From: Desulfosudis oleivorans
Lineage (GTDB): Bacteria > Desulfobacterota > Desulfobacteria > Desulfobacterales > SURF-7
Direction of reading: 5' to 3'
NCBI GenBank assembly: GCA_020723325.1
Contig: DYJD01000038.1
Location: 1-55,287, forward strand
Length of the DNA: 55,287 nucleotides
Position numbers and translations under genes: made by a program. Positions 32,621 to 41,808 of this stretch are shown here, piece by piece. The notes under the pieces were generated by a model. The model was not told where the DNA came from. It saw only the letters and a program-made list of their open reading frames with translations, and did not search any database. Position 1 is the first letter of the stretch, and the number at the start of each line of letters is the position of its first letter.

Positions 32621-33451
32621 TTAGGGCTCTATTTTAAATACCCTCTCGGCATTATTAAATAAGAAAAGGTCCTGGACCTCCTCTTCCAGTTGGAGCGCTT
32701 TAAGATCTTCCAGGCATTTGGCCGGGGTGATCATGGGATAATTGGTTCCGAACATGACCTTTTTGCGGCCGTTGGTGCGCATGTAGGCCGTCAGTTCATT
32801 GGGGAAGCGTTTGGCAGTATAGGCCGAGGTATCGATAAAAACATTGGGATGCTTGGTGGCCACGGCGATCATTTCCGTGGTCCAGGGATAGCCGATGTGG
32901 CCGCAGACAATTTTCAGTTCCGGAAAGTCCAGAGCCACCTGGTCGATATAGGGGATCGGACGTCCAGGCTCAGAGGGGCAGAACGGGCCGGTATGACCCA
33001 CCTGAAGACAGACAGGCACATCCAGAGCCGCGCATTCGGCATAGACCGGGTAGTAAAGCCTGTCCGTGGGCGGCAGATTCCAGAACCACTGCACGATGCG
33101 GATACCTTTGAATCCCAAATCCCGGATGCAGCGCCTGGTTTCGCGCACAGCCGCCATGGGTTTATAGAGGTTCACGGAGCCGATGCCGATGAAACGTTCC
33201 GGATACCGCTTCACAATGGCGGCAACCTCTTCATTGGAAATCAGCGCGCCCTGGGGCCCCCACCAGGCACAGATCAATCCCTTATGCACCCGGCCCTGAT
33301 CCATGACCGCAAGGGTTGTTTCAACCGGGATCGGTTCCGTAACCCGCTCGATCCCCATCCACTTGCGCAAGGATGCAAACATGGGGTGATTGATGAATTC
33401 CAGATTTGGGTGTTGCATCCAAACATCGATGGTTTTTATTTTTTCCGGCAT
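32621..33451 (-). CDS. Amidohydrolase-2 family protein with altered metal site
   Basis: A 276-residue TIM-barrel protein of the amidohydrolase_2 (PF04909) group. The N-terminal metal motif, normally DVHxH, reads [17 protein letters not shown] and [10 protein letters not shown] keep the later histidines, but the terminal FGSDYP aspartate is asparagine in MFGTNYPM. The usual divalent metal centre is therefore doubtful. A related group with DVWxQ and GTN is known to me only as uncharacterised amidohydrolases, so this may be a family trait. It is between a MarR regulator and a PAS-sigma-54 activator in one operon, which suggests processing of a ring or carboxylate compound sensed by them. Confidence 0.8.
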   Translation of the reverse strand: MPEKIKTIDVWMQHPNLEFINHPMFASLRKWMGIERVTEPIPVETTLAVMDQGRVHKGLICAWWGPQGALISNEEVAAIVKRYPERFIGIGSVNLYKPMAAVRETRRCIRDLGFKGIRIVQWFWNLPPTDRLYYPVYAECAALDVPVCLQVGHTGPFCPSEPGRPIPYIDQVALDFPELKIVCGHIGYPWTTEMIAVATKHPNVFIDTSAYTAKRFPNELTAYMRTNGRKKVMFGTNYPMITPAKCLEDLKALQLEEEVQDLFLFNNAERVFKIEP

Positions 33452-33501
33452 CGTTATCCTTTAACTGATTATGGTTTTGTTACAAACTAAAAATGGCATT
33501 T

Positions 33502-33942
33502 TTACAGGTTTTTGCCCAACTTGCCCAACAACAGGAATAAAATGCTTTTCTCTTCCATAGTCATATTTGTAAATAATTTTTGGCTGAGTTTAACTGAAAT
33601 ATCCAGCATGTCTTTTGTAATGGAATCGGCTTTGGCTGTTGGCTGCAATTCTATGGAGCGACTGTCGTTTCGTTTTTTTGTCTTAGTTACATAGCCGGTT
33701 TTTACAAGGGCATCAACGATCAATGAAACAGTGGATTTGTCTTTGCGGCAATCTTTGCAGATATCTTTTATGGAAGTGCATCCATTTGCTTTAATGGCAT
33801 ATAATACATCTCCATACGAAGGCGGGATGTCATGTACGCCGATTCCTGTCATCTCTTTTTGTAAAAATGAAAAGGCTTTTTTTCGGATAGTGCTGATGGA
33901 AAATAAAAAATTGTGCTCGGTGATCATCATAATAGTTTGCAT
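33502..33942 (-). CDS. MarR-family transcriptional regulator
   Basis: Up to 146 residues with a winged helix-turn-helix: SIKDICKDCRKDKSTVSLIV, then DALVKTGYVTKTKKRNDSRS for the wing. The family usually represses its own operon and releases DNA on binding phenolic or other small ligands. It heads the operon with the amidohydrolase and sigma-54 activator (50-bp gap). The first ATG (33942) overlaps a well-formed -10 box, so translation more likely begins at 33930 or 33927 (MMITEHN), close to the transcript 5-prime end. None of these starts has a clear ribosome-binding site. CKDCRKDK contains two cysteines in the recognition region, which is unusual. Confidence 0.85.
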   Translation of the reverse strand: MQTIMMITEHNFLFSISTIRKKAFSFLQKEMTGIGVHDIPPSYGDVLYAIKANGCTSIKDICKDCRKDKSTVSLIVDALVKTGYVTKTKKRNDSRSIELQPTAKADSITKDMLDISVKLSQKLFTNMTMEEKSILFLLLGKLGKNL

Positions 33943-33968
33943 ATAAACTTTTTACAGGCAACTGTCAA
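33940..33968 (-). promoter_or_regulatory. Sigma-70-type promoter of the MarR operon
   Basis: On the minus strand TTGACA (33968-33963) is separated by 17 bp from TATATG (33945-33940). The -10 box contains the first candidate ATG, so the transcript would start near 33933. Confidence 0.55.
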
Positions 33969-34170
33969 TTATTTTGGACCGATGTGGACGTCAAACAGCT
34001 TCCCGGTTCTTATCAGCGGAGATGAAGTGTTTGCATTTTGGAGCTATATGGCATAGGAATGAAAAATATTTCCAATCCTTGCGGGATGCTTGTTGGATAA
34101 CGGCAAAACGATAGTATCAAGGTGGAAATGAGACGAGCCATCCAGTGTTTTTTCAGTACGAGGCCATTCA

Positions 34171-35040
34171 TTGAAAAAAAATTGCTATATTTTTCTACTG
34201 CTCATTGTGCTGGTGTCATGCGGCCCGGGGCGATATATCGTAACGCGCAACAACCATTGCGAGGTGTATGACCCGGAACCGGTGGCCGGCCAGGTGATTG
34301 ACTGGGAGGGGGAATGTGAAAATGGAAATGCCAGCGGATATGGCGTGCTGTCGGTTTATGAACAGGATAAAATTGTTTTTCAATGCACCGGTAGCATGAG
34401 CAACGGCTGTTTTGAAGGCGAGGTTCTTTTCGTAGTCCTCAAAGACGAGAAGCCATATGCGGAATATTTGGAAAACTGGAAAAACGGCCGCTCCACTTTA
34501 CGCGTCCAAAATGTAAGTTTGAGAAAATATTTGGCACCAGCCAAAGATGCCAGGGATTATTTGCATCGCCTGAAACTGTTTCAGCAAAAATACCCGGATG
34601 TCTGGGTGGATGATTTTCACGATGTGCTGCTTAAAAAAACATATTTTGCTTGCAGCGATATAATTGCCGAGGAAAATCCGGTTTCCAAAGCAGAAGTGAG
34701 GACGCCCCCTGGTGAAGCGATAAATCCGGATGATGCAAGCCGGAAGACCATCCGCAAAAATGAATTGCTGCTTAAGATCAGTGATGACGGCAACCCTGAC
34801 TGTGGTTTCTACACCATATTCAACCATCGCATTGACAGCTTGAAAAAGATGGTGAGCGATCGATATCGGCCCGGAGGCGCACAGTTGCACGTGGTGCAAT
34901 CGGATTCGGTTTGCGATGAAAAATCGATTCCGGAAAAATTGCCGGATTCATGGCCGGTGGAACGGCGCGAGGAAAAAGCAGAAGGCATGAATCAAGAACA
35001 AAATGGAGCGCTTTATTTCTATCCGATCAAACGCTATTGA
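34171..35040 (+). CDS. Lipoprotein with MORN-like N-terminal region
   Basis: A 289-residue lipoprotein beginning with TTG and preceded by GAGG; the signal ends in the lipobox LVSC (Cys17). The region WEGECENGNASGYGVLSVYE then GSMSNGCFEGEVLF looks like two or three irregular MORN repeats, as in the neighbouring protein at 35034-35768. The C-terminal half is charged and shows no domain I know. It converges on and overlaps the MORN gene by 7 bp, so the pair may be functionally linked at the envelope. Function is unknown. Confidence 0.65.
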   Translation: MKKNCYIFLLLIVLVSCGPGRYIVTRNNHCEVYDPEPVAGQVIDWEGECENGNASGYGVLSVYEQDKIVFQCTGSMSNGCFEGEVLFVVLKDEKPYAEYLENWKNGRSTLRVQNVSLRKYLAPAKDARDYLHRLKLFQQKYPDVWVDDFHDVLLKKTYFACSDIIAEENPVSKAEVRTPPGEAINPDDASRKTIRKNELLLKISDDGNPDCGFYTIFNHRIDSLKKMVSDRYRPGGAQLHVVQSDSVCDEKSIPEKLPDSWPVERREEKAEGMNQEQNGALYFYPIKRY

Positions 35041-35768
35041 GGTTTATTTTCTTTACGTTCTTCTTTTTCCGGTGGAAAAAGTTGATTTAGAGCCCGAGTC
35101 ATAATCGCGGAAAACGTTTCGCCTGTTTTTTGGCTTTCCGCCTCCAGTAAATCAACCACATGTTGATCCAGTTTTACCGTTATTTCGCGGCTTTCTTCTT
35201 TTACTTTTTTCCCGTTCTGCCATTCCCCTTTGAAATATGTTCCGTCAGGCCATTTGTATAGACCATGACCGTGTTGAACATTGTTTTGCCATTCCCCTTT
35301 GTAGTAGGAGCTGTCTGCACCAAAATAGATCCCATTGCCGTGGCGATCGTCATTTTTCCATTCGCCCTCGTAATAGGCGCCGTTTTGCCATTTATAGGCC
35401 CCATTGCCGTCCCTTTTGCCGTTTTTCCATTCGCCTTCGTAATAGGCGCCGTTGGGACGCTTCAGGGTCCCCCAGCCTTGCCGCAATCCATCAATCCAAT
35501 CACCAGTATAGACATCACCATTGTACCAAGAATATGTCCCTTTGCCATGGGGTTTGCCGTTCAGAAAATCACCCTCATAGGTATCCCTTCCTTTGGAAAT
35601 ACCTTTGCCGTTTGCAAGCCCTTCTTTACATTCTCCTTTATAGTCATCGGCGATGTCCGGATCCATGACGCGGCATTTTTCCTCTTCCGCGGCTCCAGCG
35701 GCATCAAAGACTATAAGTATTAGGCAAAGCGTTAAAATGCCGAATAAATAAGCACTTTTATTCTGCAT
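35034..35768 (-). CDS. Exported MORN-repeat protein with RHH-like tail
   Basis: A 244-residue protein from ATG 35768; an upstream frame to 35843 adds residues ahead of a good signal peptide (MQNKSAYLFGILTLCLILIV). About seven MORN repeats follow (YEGDFLNGKPHGKGTYSW, YEGEWKNGKRDGNGAYKW, YKGEWQNNVQHGHGLYKW). The end REITVKLDQHVVDLLEAESQ, then KTGETFSAIMTRALNQLF, has the strand-helix-helix pattern of a ribbon-helix-helix DNA-binding domain, which is odd in an exported protein. Either the tail is a mimic used for dimerisation or the protein is not exported. MORN repeats bind lipids or proteins. Confidence 0.75.
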   Translation of the reverse strand: MQNKSAYLFGILTLCLILIVFDAAGAAEEEKCRVMDPDIADDYKGECKEGLANGKGISKGRDTYEGDFLNGKPHGKGTYSWYNGDVYTGDWIDGLRQGWGTLKRPNGAYYEGEWKNGKRDGNGAYKWQNGAYYEGEWKNDDRHGNGIYFGADSSYYKGEWQNNVQHGHGLYKWPDGTYFKGEWQNGKKVKEESREITVKLDQHVVDLLEAESQKTGETFSAIMTRALNQLFPPEKEERKENKPQ

Positions 35769-36183
35769 CCCAATCCCCCCCCATCCCCCCATTTTTAAGC
35801 ACACCAAGGTGGACCAGTGATCGTGATATTGGATTATACCCACTCATTGCAGTCAATTGGGCACGTCTCGTATTGAAGATACACAACTTGTCTGAATAAT
35901 GCAACATTCCTTGTCTTTAAAGGTCCGCTCTAAAAACCGATGGGCAGGAATGCCATCTATACAGTATAGATAAACAATTTAAATAGGTTAATCCGTTGGT
36001 GCCGGCCTTTGTTTTTGTTCCATATGCAGCCGGGCATGAAGAAAAAAATGAATTTCTTTACTTTTTCAGTTTTGAAATGTATAGGAACTAGATACTGCTT
36101 TGATGTTTTTGCATAATTCATTATATAGCTAATAAATTTAGTTCGTTAAATTAATTCAATATCATTCAATTTAGGAGGATGAA
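35769..36183. other. Intergenic region, AT-rich, upstream of small lipoprotein
   Basis: About 415 bp without a gene. A promoter is likely close to the right end (see 36100-36127). No repeats from the families above are present. Confidence 0.5.
36100..36127 (+). promoter_or_regulatory. Candidate sigma-70 promoter
   Basis: TTGATG (36100-36105) and TATATA (36122-36127) are spaced by 16 bp in an AT-rich region, 57 bp ahead of the lipoprotein start codon. Confidence 0.4.
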
Positions 36184-36582
36184 ATGAAAAAAGCCTTGGT
36201 TGTATTGAGTTGTGTCGGTGCGCTTGTCTTTGCAGGTTGTGGTGCCAAAGATACACCTGAAACATTCGGAAAAAAATATGTCGAAAAAAAATTCAGCAGC
36301 CCCAACTGTGATCTTTCCGGTTTGAAATATACGGTAACCGAAGGCGACAAGGATACGGCCAAGGTTACAATTGAAGGCAAAATCAATTACAAGGAAGAGC
36401 TCAAGCTGGCCAAAAAAGACGGAGAATGGGCAATTTGTGAAAAAGAAGTGAAAAAGGCCACGCCGGAGAAAAAGGCTGAAGAAAAGAAAGTAGCAAAAGC
36501 TGAAGCCCATGCACCGGCAAAAGCAGAAGTAAAACAACCTCAGGCGAAAAAAGCGGAAAAGAGCGACGCCGCCCAGCATTAA
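36184..36582 (+). CDS. Small lipoprotein with Lys/Ala-rich tail
   Basis: A 132-residue lipoprotein with lipobox FAGC (Cys19) and AGGAGG ahead of the ATG. The mature part (residues 20-90) resembles the small DUF4878-like fold: ETFGKKYVEKKFSS, then VTIEGKINYKEELKLAKKDG. The last 40 residues are Lys-, Ala- and Glu-rich (KAEEKKVAKAEAHAPAKAEV), suggesting a flexible linker that may contact peptidoglycan. It is a single-gene unit with its own promoter and a strong terminator, so it is probably abundant. Confidence 0.75.
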   Translation: MKKALVVLSCVGALVFAGCGAKDTPETFGKKYVEKKFSSPNCDLSGLKYTVTEGDKDTAKVTIEGKINYKEELKLAKKDGEWAICEKEVKKATPEKKAEEKKVAKAEAHAPAKAEVKQPQAKKAEKSDAAQH

Positions 36583-36956
36583 GCCGAACTGATTTTTTAC
36601 AATAAATGTAAGGTGCTGCTCTGTAAATAATGGAATAATACAGCAGACCTGATGTTACTGAGTTCAATATGGCCCTTTTTTAAAGGGCCATATTTTTTTA
36701 TTGGACCGTGGTTGCTGGGATGTTTTTGGAAGAACCGGTGAGGGCATCAAATTCCGGGCAAGGGTCGCTTTACGTTAAAAAAATTGACAAAGGATGGCAT
36801 AACCTGTTATAAATACATACTATAATTATGAACACACAGAACCAGGCACAATTACCCTCAATTTCTCGAATCATATATCAGTTTTAGGCCTCAAGAGTAC
36901 AAAAGCTGACTTGCTGAAAGTGCTGTTTCTCATTCATAAATAGAAAGAAGGCCGCT
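36583..36956. other. Intergenic region with terminator
   Basis: The left part holds the terminator of the small lipoprotein. The sequence from 36701 to 36956 must contain the promoter of the binding-protein operon, but I cannot pick boxes with confidence. No gene seen. Confidence 0.5.
36666..36699 (+). terminator. Rho-independent terminator
   Basis: AATATGGCCCTTT (36666-36678) pairs perfectly with AAAGGGCCATATT (36682-36694) over 13 bp and is followed by a run of T. It ends the lipoprotein transcript. Confidence 0.9.
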
Positions 36957-37973
36957 ATGAAAATGAGAATAACGATTTCTTTTTTCGCCGTGTTGCTGGT
37001 CATGTTCTGGTGCGGCGGCCCCTTCCTTTTTGCCCAGGAAAAAGTATTCAAGATCGGAATTTTACAGATGGTCAGTGATTTGGATGTGGCGGTGGAAGGC
37101 TTTAAGGCCGGGATGAAAAATCTGGGATACATCGAAGGCCGCAATGTGGTGTATGAATATGTCAGCGCCAATGGGGTTATGGAAAATGTTTTGCAACATG
37201 CAGAGTATTTTGCGGCCTCGGATAAGGATTTGATATTCAGTTGTTCAACACCGGTAACCAAGGCCCTGAAGATCGCCACCAATAAAACCAAGAATCCGAT
37301 TCCGGTTGTTTTCACGCCGGTCACTGATCCGGTTTCAGCCGGGATTGCCGTGAGTCTGAAATCATCCGGATGCAATGTGACCGGCGTTTTGTCCGGCGTG
37401 TATACCGACAAGCAGCTTCAAATTCTAAAAGAAATAATCCCCAGGATCAAAACAGTACTGGTGATTTCCAAGAAGGGTGACGGCAGCTCCGAGGCCGGCT
37501 TGAATGCGATAATACCGGTAGCAAATAGATTGCATATAGATCTGATCATTGAAAGACCTGTTCAAGCAAAAGATGTGATCGAGATTTTCAGCCGCCATGA
37601 TTTTGCCAAGATCGATGCGATTCATATTCCCCCGGATACCATGGTGGGAAAAAATGTGGATAAAATCTTTGCACTGACACGCAAACACAAAATACCCATC
37701 ATCGTGCATACCCATACCATGCTTCCATACGGCGGTTTTCTATCCTTTACATCCGATTATTTCCAATTGGCCAAAAATCAGGTCGCCGTGCAGGCAGACA
37801 AGATTTTACGGCATAAAATCCATCCACGGGATATTGAAATCGAAGAGCCCAAAGAGACTTACCTGGGGCTGAATTTACTGCTCGCCGATGAATACGGAAT
37901 TCATATTCCTTCCCGCTATATTGATCAGGCAACACATAAAGTCAAACAGTTGTCGGATATAAAATCGCCCTGA
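36957..37973 (+). CDS. ABC-type substrate-binding protein (PF04392 type)
   Basis: A 338-residue exported binding protein with a signal peptide (about 1-27, GGPFLFAQ). The mature part carries FKIGILQMV, GFKAGMKNLGYIEGRNVVYE and LIFSCSTPVTKALKIATN, typical of the ABC_sub_bind family. It has no permease or ATPase next to it. It lies 25 bp upstream of a hybrid sensor kinase with a periplasmic domain. This context suggests it presents a ligand to the kinase rather than feeding a transporter, as in other binding-protein-linked two-component systems. The ligand is unknown. Confidence 0.85.
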   Translation: MKMRITISFFAVLLVMFWCGGPFLFAQEKVFKIGILQMVSDLDVAVEGFKAGMKNLGYIEGRNVVYEYVSANGVMENVLQHAEYFAASDKDLIFSCSTPVTKALKIATNKTKNPIPVVFTPVTDPVSAGIAVSLKSSGCNVTGVLSGVYTDKQLQILKEIIPRIKTVLVISKKGDGSSEAGLNAIIPVANRLHIDLIIERPVQAKDVIEIFSRHDFAKIDAIHIPPDTMVGKNVDKIFALTRKHKIPIIVHTHTMLPYGGFLSFTSDYFQLAKNQVAVQADKILRHKIHPRDIEIEEPKETYLGLNLLLADEYGIHIPSRYIDQATHKVKQLSDIKSP

Positions 37974-37998
37974 TTTCATCCCCATCCATTGGAGGAAA

Positions 37999-40900
37999 AT
38001 GGGAGCCCGGCCCAAAATAAAATTCAAAAACACCATTCTTTTTAAAATTATCGTGCATGGCACGATCGCCCTTATTCTTGTGCTGACAGTCATTGGTTAC
38101 ATTTTTTACGAATTAACCTGCCGGCAAATTGAAAAATTAACCAATACCCAATTGTCACGCCTCACTAAAATGTATGCGGAAAATTTGGAGCAGGCTTATC
38201 TTGAAACAGAGTCCAATTTGGTTTCCTTTAAGGATATTCCTTCCATTTTGGAATTTCACAACAATCGCAGGTATGAACTTCAGGAGGAATCGGAAGAAAA
38301 CATAAAAAAAATTACCGACTTTTTTACCAAATTCGCGGAACGTACCAAGGAGTACCCGCTCATCCGTTTTGTTTATAAGGATGGCATGGAAGTGGTGAAA
38401 ATCAAAAGAAACCGGCCGGTATCGCCTGGTGAGCGCATGCGCATCAGCGATCAAGCAGGTTTCATGGAGAACAAGATTGTTGATCAGGGCCTTCAATATA
38501 TTGAAGAGATTCAAACCCACTGCATTGTGTTCATATTGCCCTTGTTCTATAAGGATGAAAATTTCGGGTACATTGAGCTGAATTTCAGCCTGGAAAGATT
38601 TCTCATGCAAATCCGCCAGGAGCAGTTGTTCGAGACCGGTTATCTGGTGGTTTTTGCAGGCAATGGGGACATTGTTTATTATCCGCATTGTAATTTCAAC
38701 GACCGCCTTCAGGAAGTAAATCCATTCATCTTTAACCATATCGGCGAGATGAAGGCGAACAAAAGCGGCAATTTCCGTTTTTCCGATAAAGCCGATTACA
38801 TCACCTCCTATTCATCCCTGCTTAAAAAAGACTGGTTTGTCGCCACCATCATCCCTGAAGATGAAATGCTGGGAGTGTTGATCAAAATCAGAAATATCGG
38901 CCTGTTGATTTTGGGCCTGATCTTTTTTTTCGTCATGTTGAATATGAATCTGCTGATACGCTCCATCATTATTCAGCCTTTGAATCAGTTGATCGATGTG
39001 ACCAAGGAAATCATCAAAGGCAATTTAAAAGCCAGGGTGACTCAGATTCAACAGGACGAGATCGGGCAACTTTCAACCGCCTTCAACAATATGGCGACCA
39101 AAATCGACGCCAGTTTCCACCGAATCAAAGAGCAGGAAGAGCAATATCGTTCCTTGGTGGATAATATCAACATGGGCATATTTCGGAGCACGGCGGATCC
39201 CAACGGACATTTTCTCCAAGCCAACCCCGCCATTTACAAGATATTCGGCTACGAATCCCTGGCGGAATTCATGAAAATCACTGTATTGGATCTATATGAA
39301 AATCCCGAAGATCGGGCCGGCTTTATCCGGCTCGTGCAGGATCAAGGCTATTGCAGCAATTATATCGTCAAGGCAAAGAAAAAGGATGGTGAAATCATCT
39401 GGGTCTCCATCAGCGCCACTGCCCAATTTGATGAAAAGGGCATAATTCAATTGATCAACGGCGTAGTAGAAGATATTACCGATCGCAAGCTAAAGGAAGC
39501 AGCGGAAAAAAAGCGCCGGGAAGCGGAAGCGGCCACCCAAGCCAAAAGCGAATTTCTGGCCAATATGAGCCATGAGATAAGAACCCCCATGAATGCCATC
39601 ACCGGTTTGGCCTATCTCTGTCTGAAAACCAATTTGTCTGCCAAACAACGTGATTATTTAAATAAAATCAACGCATCGGCCGGGGCCTTGCTCGGTCTGA
39701 TCAATGATATTCTGGATTTTTCCAAGATAGAAGCCGGCAAACTCACCATAGAAGCCGTGGACTTCCATCTGGAAGATGTTATGGACAATATATCCAATAT
39801 CATCAGCACTAAAGCCGAAGAGAAAAAGCTCGAATTGCTGTTCAAGATCGGCAATGATGTGCCCCAGGTTCTGGTTGGTGATTCGTTGCGCTTGGGCCAA
39901 ATATTGATTAATTTGGCCACCAATGCCGTTAAGTTCACGGATAGCGGCCATGTCTGCATCAGCGTGGAACTTCTACAGGGATTTAATGAACCTGGTGAAG
40001 TAGTGCTCCGGTTTTCCGTGGCGGATACGGGCATCGGCATGACTCCTGTGCAAAAGGAAAGATTATTTCACTCCTTTTCCCAGGCGGAAACATCCACAAG
40101 CCGGAAATACGGCGGGTCCGGACTGGGCCTGGCCATATGCCGGCGGCTGGTGGAAATGATGGGCGGCCGCATAGATGTGCTGAGCGAGGCCGGACGCGGC
40201 AGCATTTTTACCTTTACCGCCAAATTCGGCAGGTGCTCAAAGGAAAAACAGAAGTTGTTCGATTGGCCCTTGGATCTTCGGGGAATGCGGGTATTGGTAG
40301 TGGATGACAATGCGGTTTCCCGCGAGATTCTGAAAGACACCCTTTCAACATCCGCTTTTATCGTGGAAGAAGCGGAATCCGGCCTTGAAGCTGTGAGTAA
40401 AATTGAAGCAGCCTCCCAAACGGCTTCCTATGATTTGGTTTTAATGGACTGGAAGATGCCGCAGATGGACGGTATTGAAACCACACGGCACATTAGGGAA
40501 AATCTGAAAATCGGCCATATCCCGGAGATTTTAATGGTCTCGGCCTTTGGTAAAGAAGAAATATGGCAGCAGGCGGAAGCGGCAGGCATCAACGGTTATT
40601 TGGTCAAACCGGTAAGCCGCTCATCCCTTTTTGACACCATTATGGAGATATTCGGCAAAGCCCATCATGGAAAAACATTTGAACTCCCCTATGCAGCCCT
40701 GGATATAGAAGGCTTGGATGCAATCAGGGGCGCAAATATTTTGGTTGTTGAAGATAATGAAGTCAATCAATTGGTGGCCAGGGAATTACTGGAAAGCGAA
40801 GGATTTGTAGTGACCTTGGCAAGCAATGGGATCGAAGCGCTTGAACAGATTTTACGCTCCTTTGCCGAAAACCGGCGTTTTGATGCGGTATTGATGGATA

Positions 40901-41808
40901 TTCAGATGCCTATCATGGATGGCCACCTGGCCACCCGGGAAATCCGTAACCGGCAGCCGGCCGGTGAAAAGCTTCCGATCATCGCCATGACGGCCCATGC
41001 CATGAGCGATGAACGGGAGCGGTGTCTGCAAAGCGGCATGAATGATTATCTCACAAAACCCATTGAACCTAAAAAGCTTTTCAGTACCTTTGTGGACTGG
41101 ATCAAGCCGGCGGGGCGCAACGGATTGAAGACGTTTGAAAATGAAAAAGACAAGGCCGTTGCCCTTGAAAAAATACTTCCGGAACGTATGCCGGGGATAG
41201 ATATTGCTTCCGCTCTGAAGCGCATCAACAGGAATGAAAAATTGTTCATCAAATTAATGAGCAGCCTGTACACAAATTACCGCTTCACATCGGATGAATT
41301 GCAGGGAGCATGGGCCAGGGCGGATTTCGAGCAGATCAGGCGTGTGGCCCATAGCATAAAAGGAATGGCCGGAAACCTATGTGCTGAGAGTCTTGCCGTC
41401 ACTTCCCGTGATCTAGAGGTTTGCATAGTAGAGAATAAGGTTGAGAAAATCCCTGATAAACTGAATAATTTCATCAATGCCTTGGAAGAGGTGCTGCGGT
41501 CCGCTGCTGAATTGCTGGGAGTGCCGGATCGCACCGATCCTTCAGAACCTGTTTATCCTGAGGAGGCTTCGACGGATATCGCCGCAGTGGCGCCGTTTTT
41601 TGATGAATTGCAGCAGCTTTTGGAAAAAGGCCACACCCGGGCCGGGGATGTATTGGAAGCACTTCAGGGGCAATTGCGGCAAAACTCATGCCGGGCCTAT
41701 ATTTCTCAACTGAAAACCTTTATCAATGCCTATGATTTTGAGGAAGCGGAAAAAGTCTTGCAGGAGCTGGCAGGAATTCTATTGATCCCCAGGAAAGACA
41801 AACGATGA
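37999..41808 (+). CDS. Hybrid sensor histidine kinase
   Basis: A 1269-residue membrane kinase. TM1 (about 15-38) and TM2 (about 299-320) bracket a periplasmic dCache-like sensor. HAMP (about 320-375) and PAS (about 385-500) follow, then HisKA with MSHEIRTPMNAI (H525), HATPase (GGSGLGLAICRR near 705-720), two receiver domains (D817 in LMDWKMPQMDG, D967 in LMDIQMPIMDG) and an HPt domain with AHSIKGMAGN (H1118). It can run a full phosphorelay internally. GGAGG lies 6 bp ahead of the ATG. It overlaps the next kinase by 4 bp. The final 100 residues after HPt have no recognised domain. The response regulator with DNA-binding output is not in the window. Confidence 0.93.
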   Translation: MGARPKIKFKNTILFKIIVHGTIALILVLTVIGYIFYELTCRQIEKLTNTQLSRLTKMYAENLEQAYLETESNLVSFKDIPSILEFHNNRRYELQEESEENIKKITDFFTKFAERTKEYPLIRFVYKDGMEVVKIKRNRPVSPGERMRISDQAGFMENKIVDQGLQYIEEIQTHCIVFILPLFYKDENFGYIELNFSLERFLMQIRQEQLFETGYLVVFAGNGDIVYYPHCNFNDRLQEVNPFIFNHIGEMKANKSGNFRFSDKADYITSYSSLLKKDWFVATIIPEDEMLGVLIKIRNIGLLILGLIFFFVMLNMNLLIRSIIIQPLNQLIDVTKEIIKGNLKARVTQIQQDEIGQLSTAFNNMATKIDASFHRIKEQEEQYRSLVDNINMGIFRSTADPNGHFLQANPAIYKIFGYESLAEFMKITVLDLYENPEDRAGFIRLVQDQGYCSNYIVKAKKKDGEIIWVSISATAQFDEKGIIQLINGVVEDITDRKLKEAAEKKRREAEAATQAKSEFLANMSHEIRTPMNAITGLAYLCLKTNLSAKQRDYLNKINASAGALLGLINDILDFSKIEAGKLTIEAVDFHLEDVMDNISNIISTKAEEKKLELLFKIGNDVPQVLVGDSLRLGQILINLATNAVKFTDSGHVCISVELLQGFNEPGEVVLRFSVADTGIGMTPVQKERLFHSFSQAETSTSRKYGGSGLGLAICRRLVEMMGGRIDVLSEAGRGSIFTFTAKFGRCSKEKQKLFDWPLDLRGMRVLVVDDNAVSREILKDTLSTSAFIVEEAESGLEAVSKIEAASQTASYDLVLMDWKMPQMDGIETTRHIRENLKIGHIPEILMVSAFGKEEIWQQAEAAGINGYLVKPVSRSSLFDTIMEIFGKAHHGKTFELPYAALDIEGLDAIRGANILVVEDNEVNQLVARELLESEGFVVTLASNGIEALEQILRSFAENRRFDAVLMDIQMPIMDGHLATREIRNRQPAGEKLPIIAMTAHAMSDERERCLQSGMNDYLTKPIEPKKLFSTFVDWIKPAGRNGLKTFENEKDKAVALEKILPERMPGIDIASALKRINRNEKLFIKLMSSLYTNYRFTSDELQGAWARADFEQIRRVAHSIKGMAGNLCAESLAVTSRDLEVCIVENKVEKIPDKLNNFINALEEVLRSAAELLGVPDRTDPSEPVYPEEASTDIAAVAPFFDELQQLLEKGHTRAGDVLEALQGQLRQNSCRAYISQLKTFINAYDFEEAEKVLQELAGILLIPRKDKR

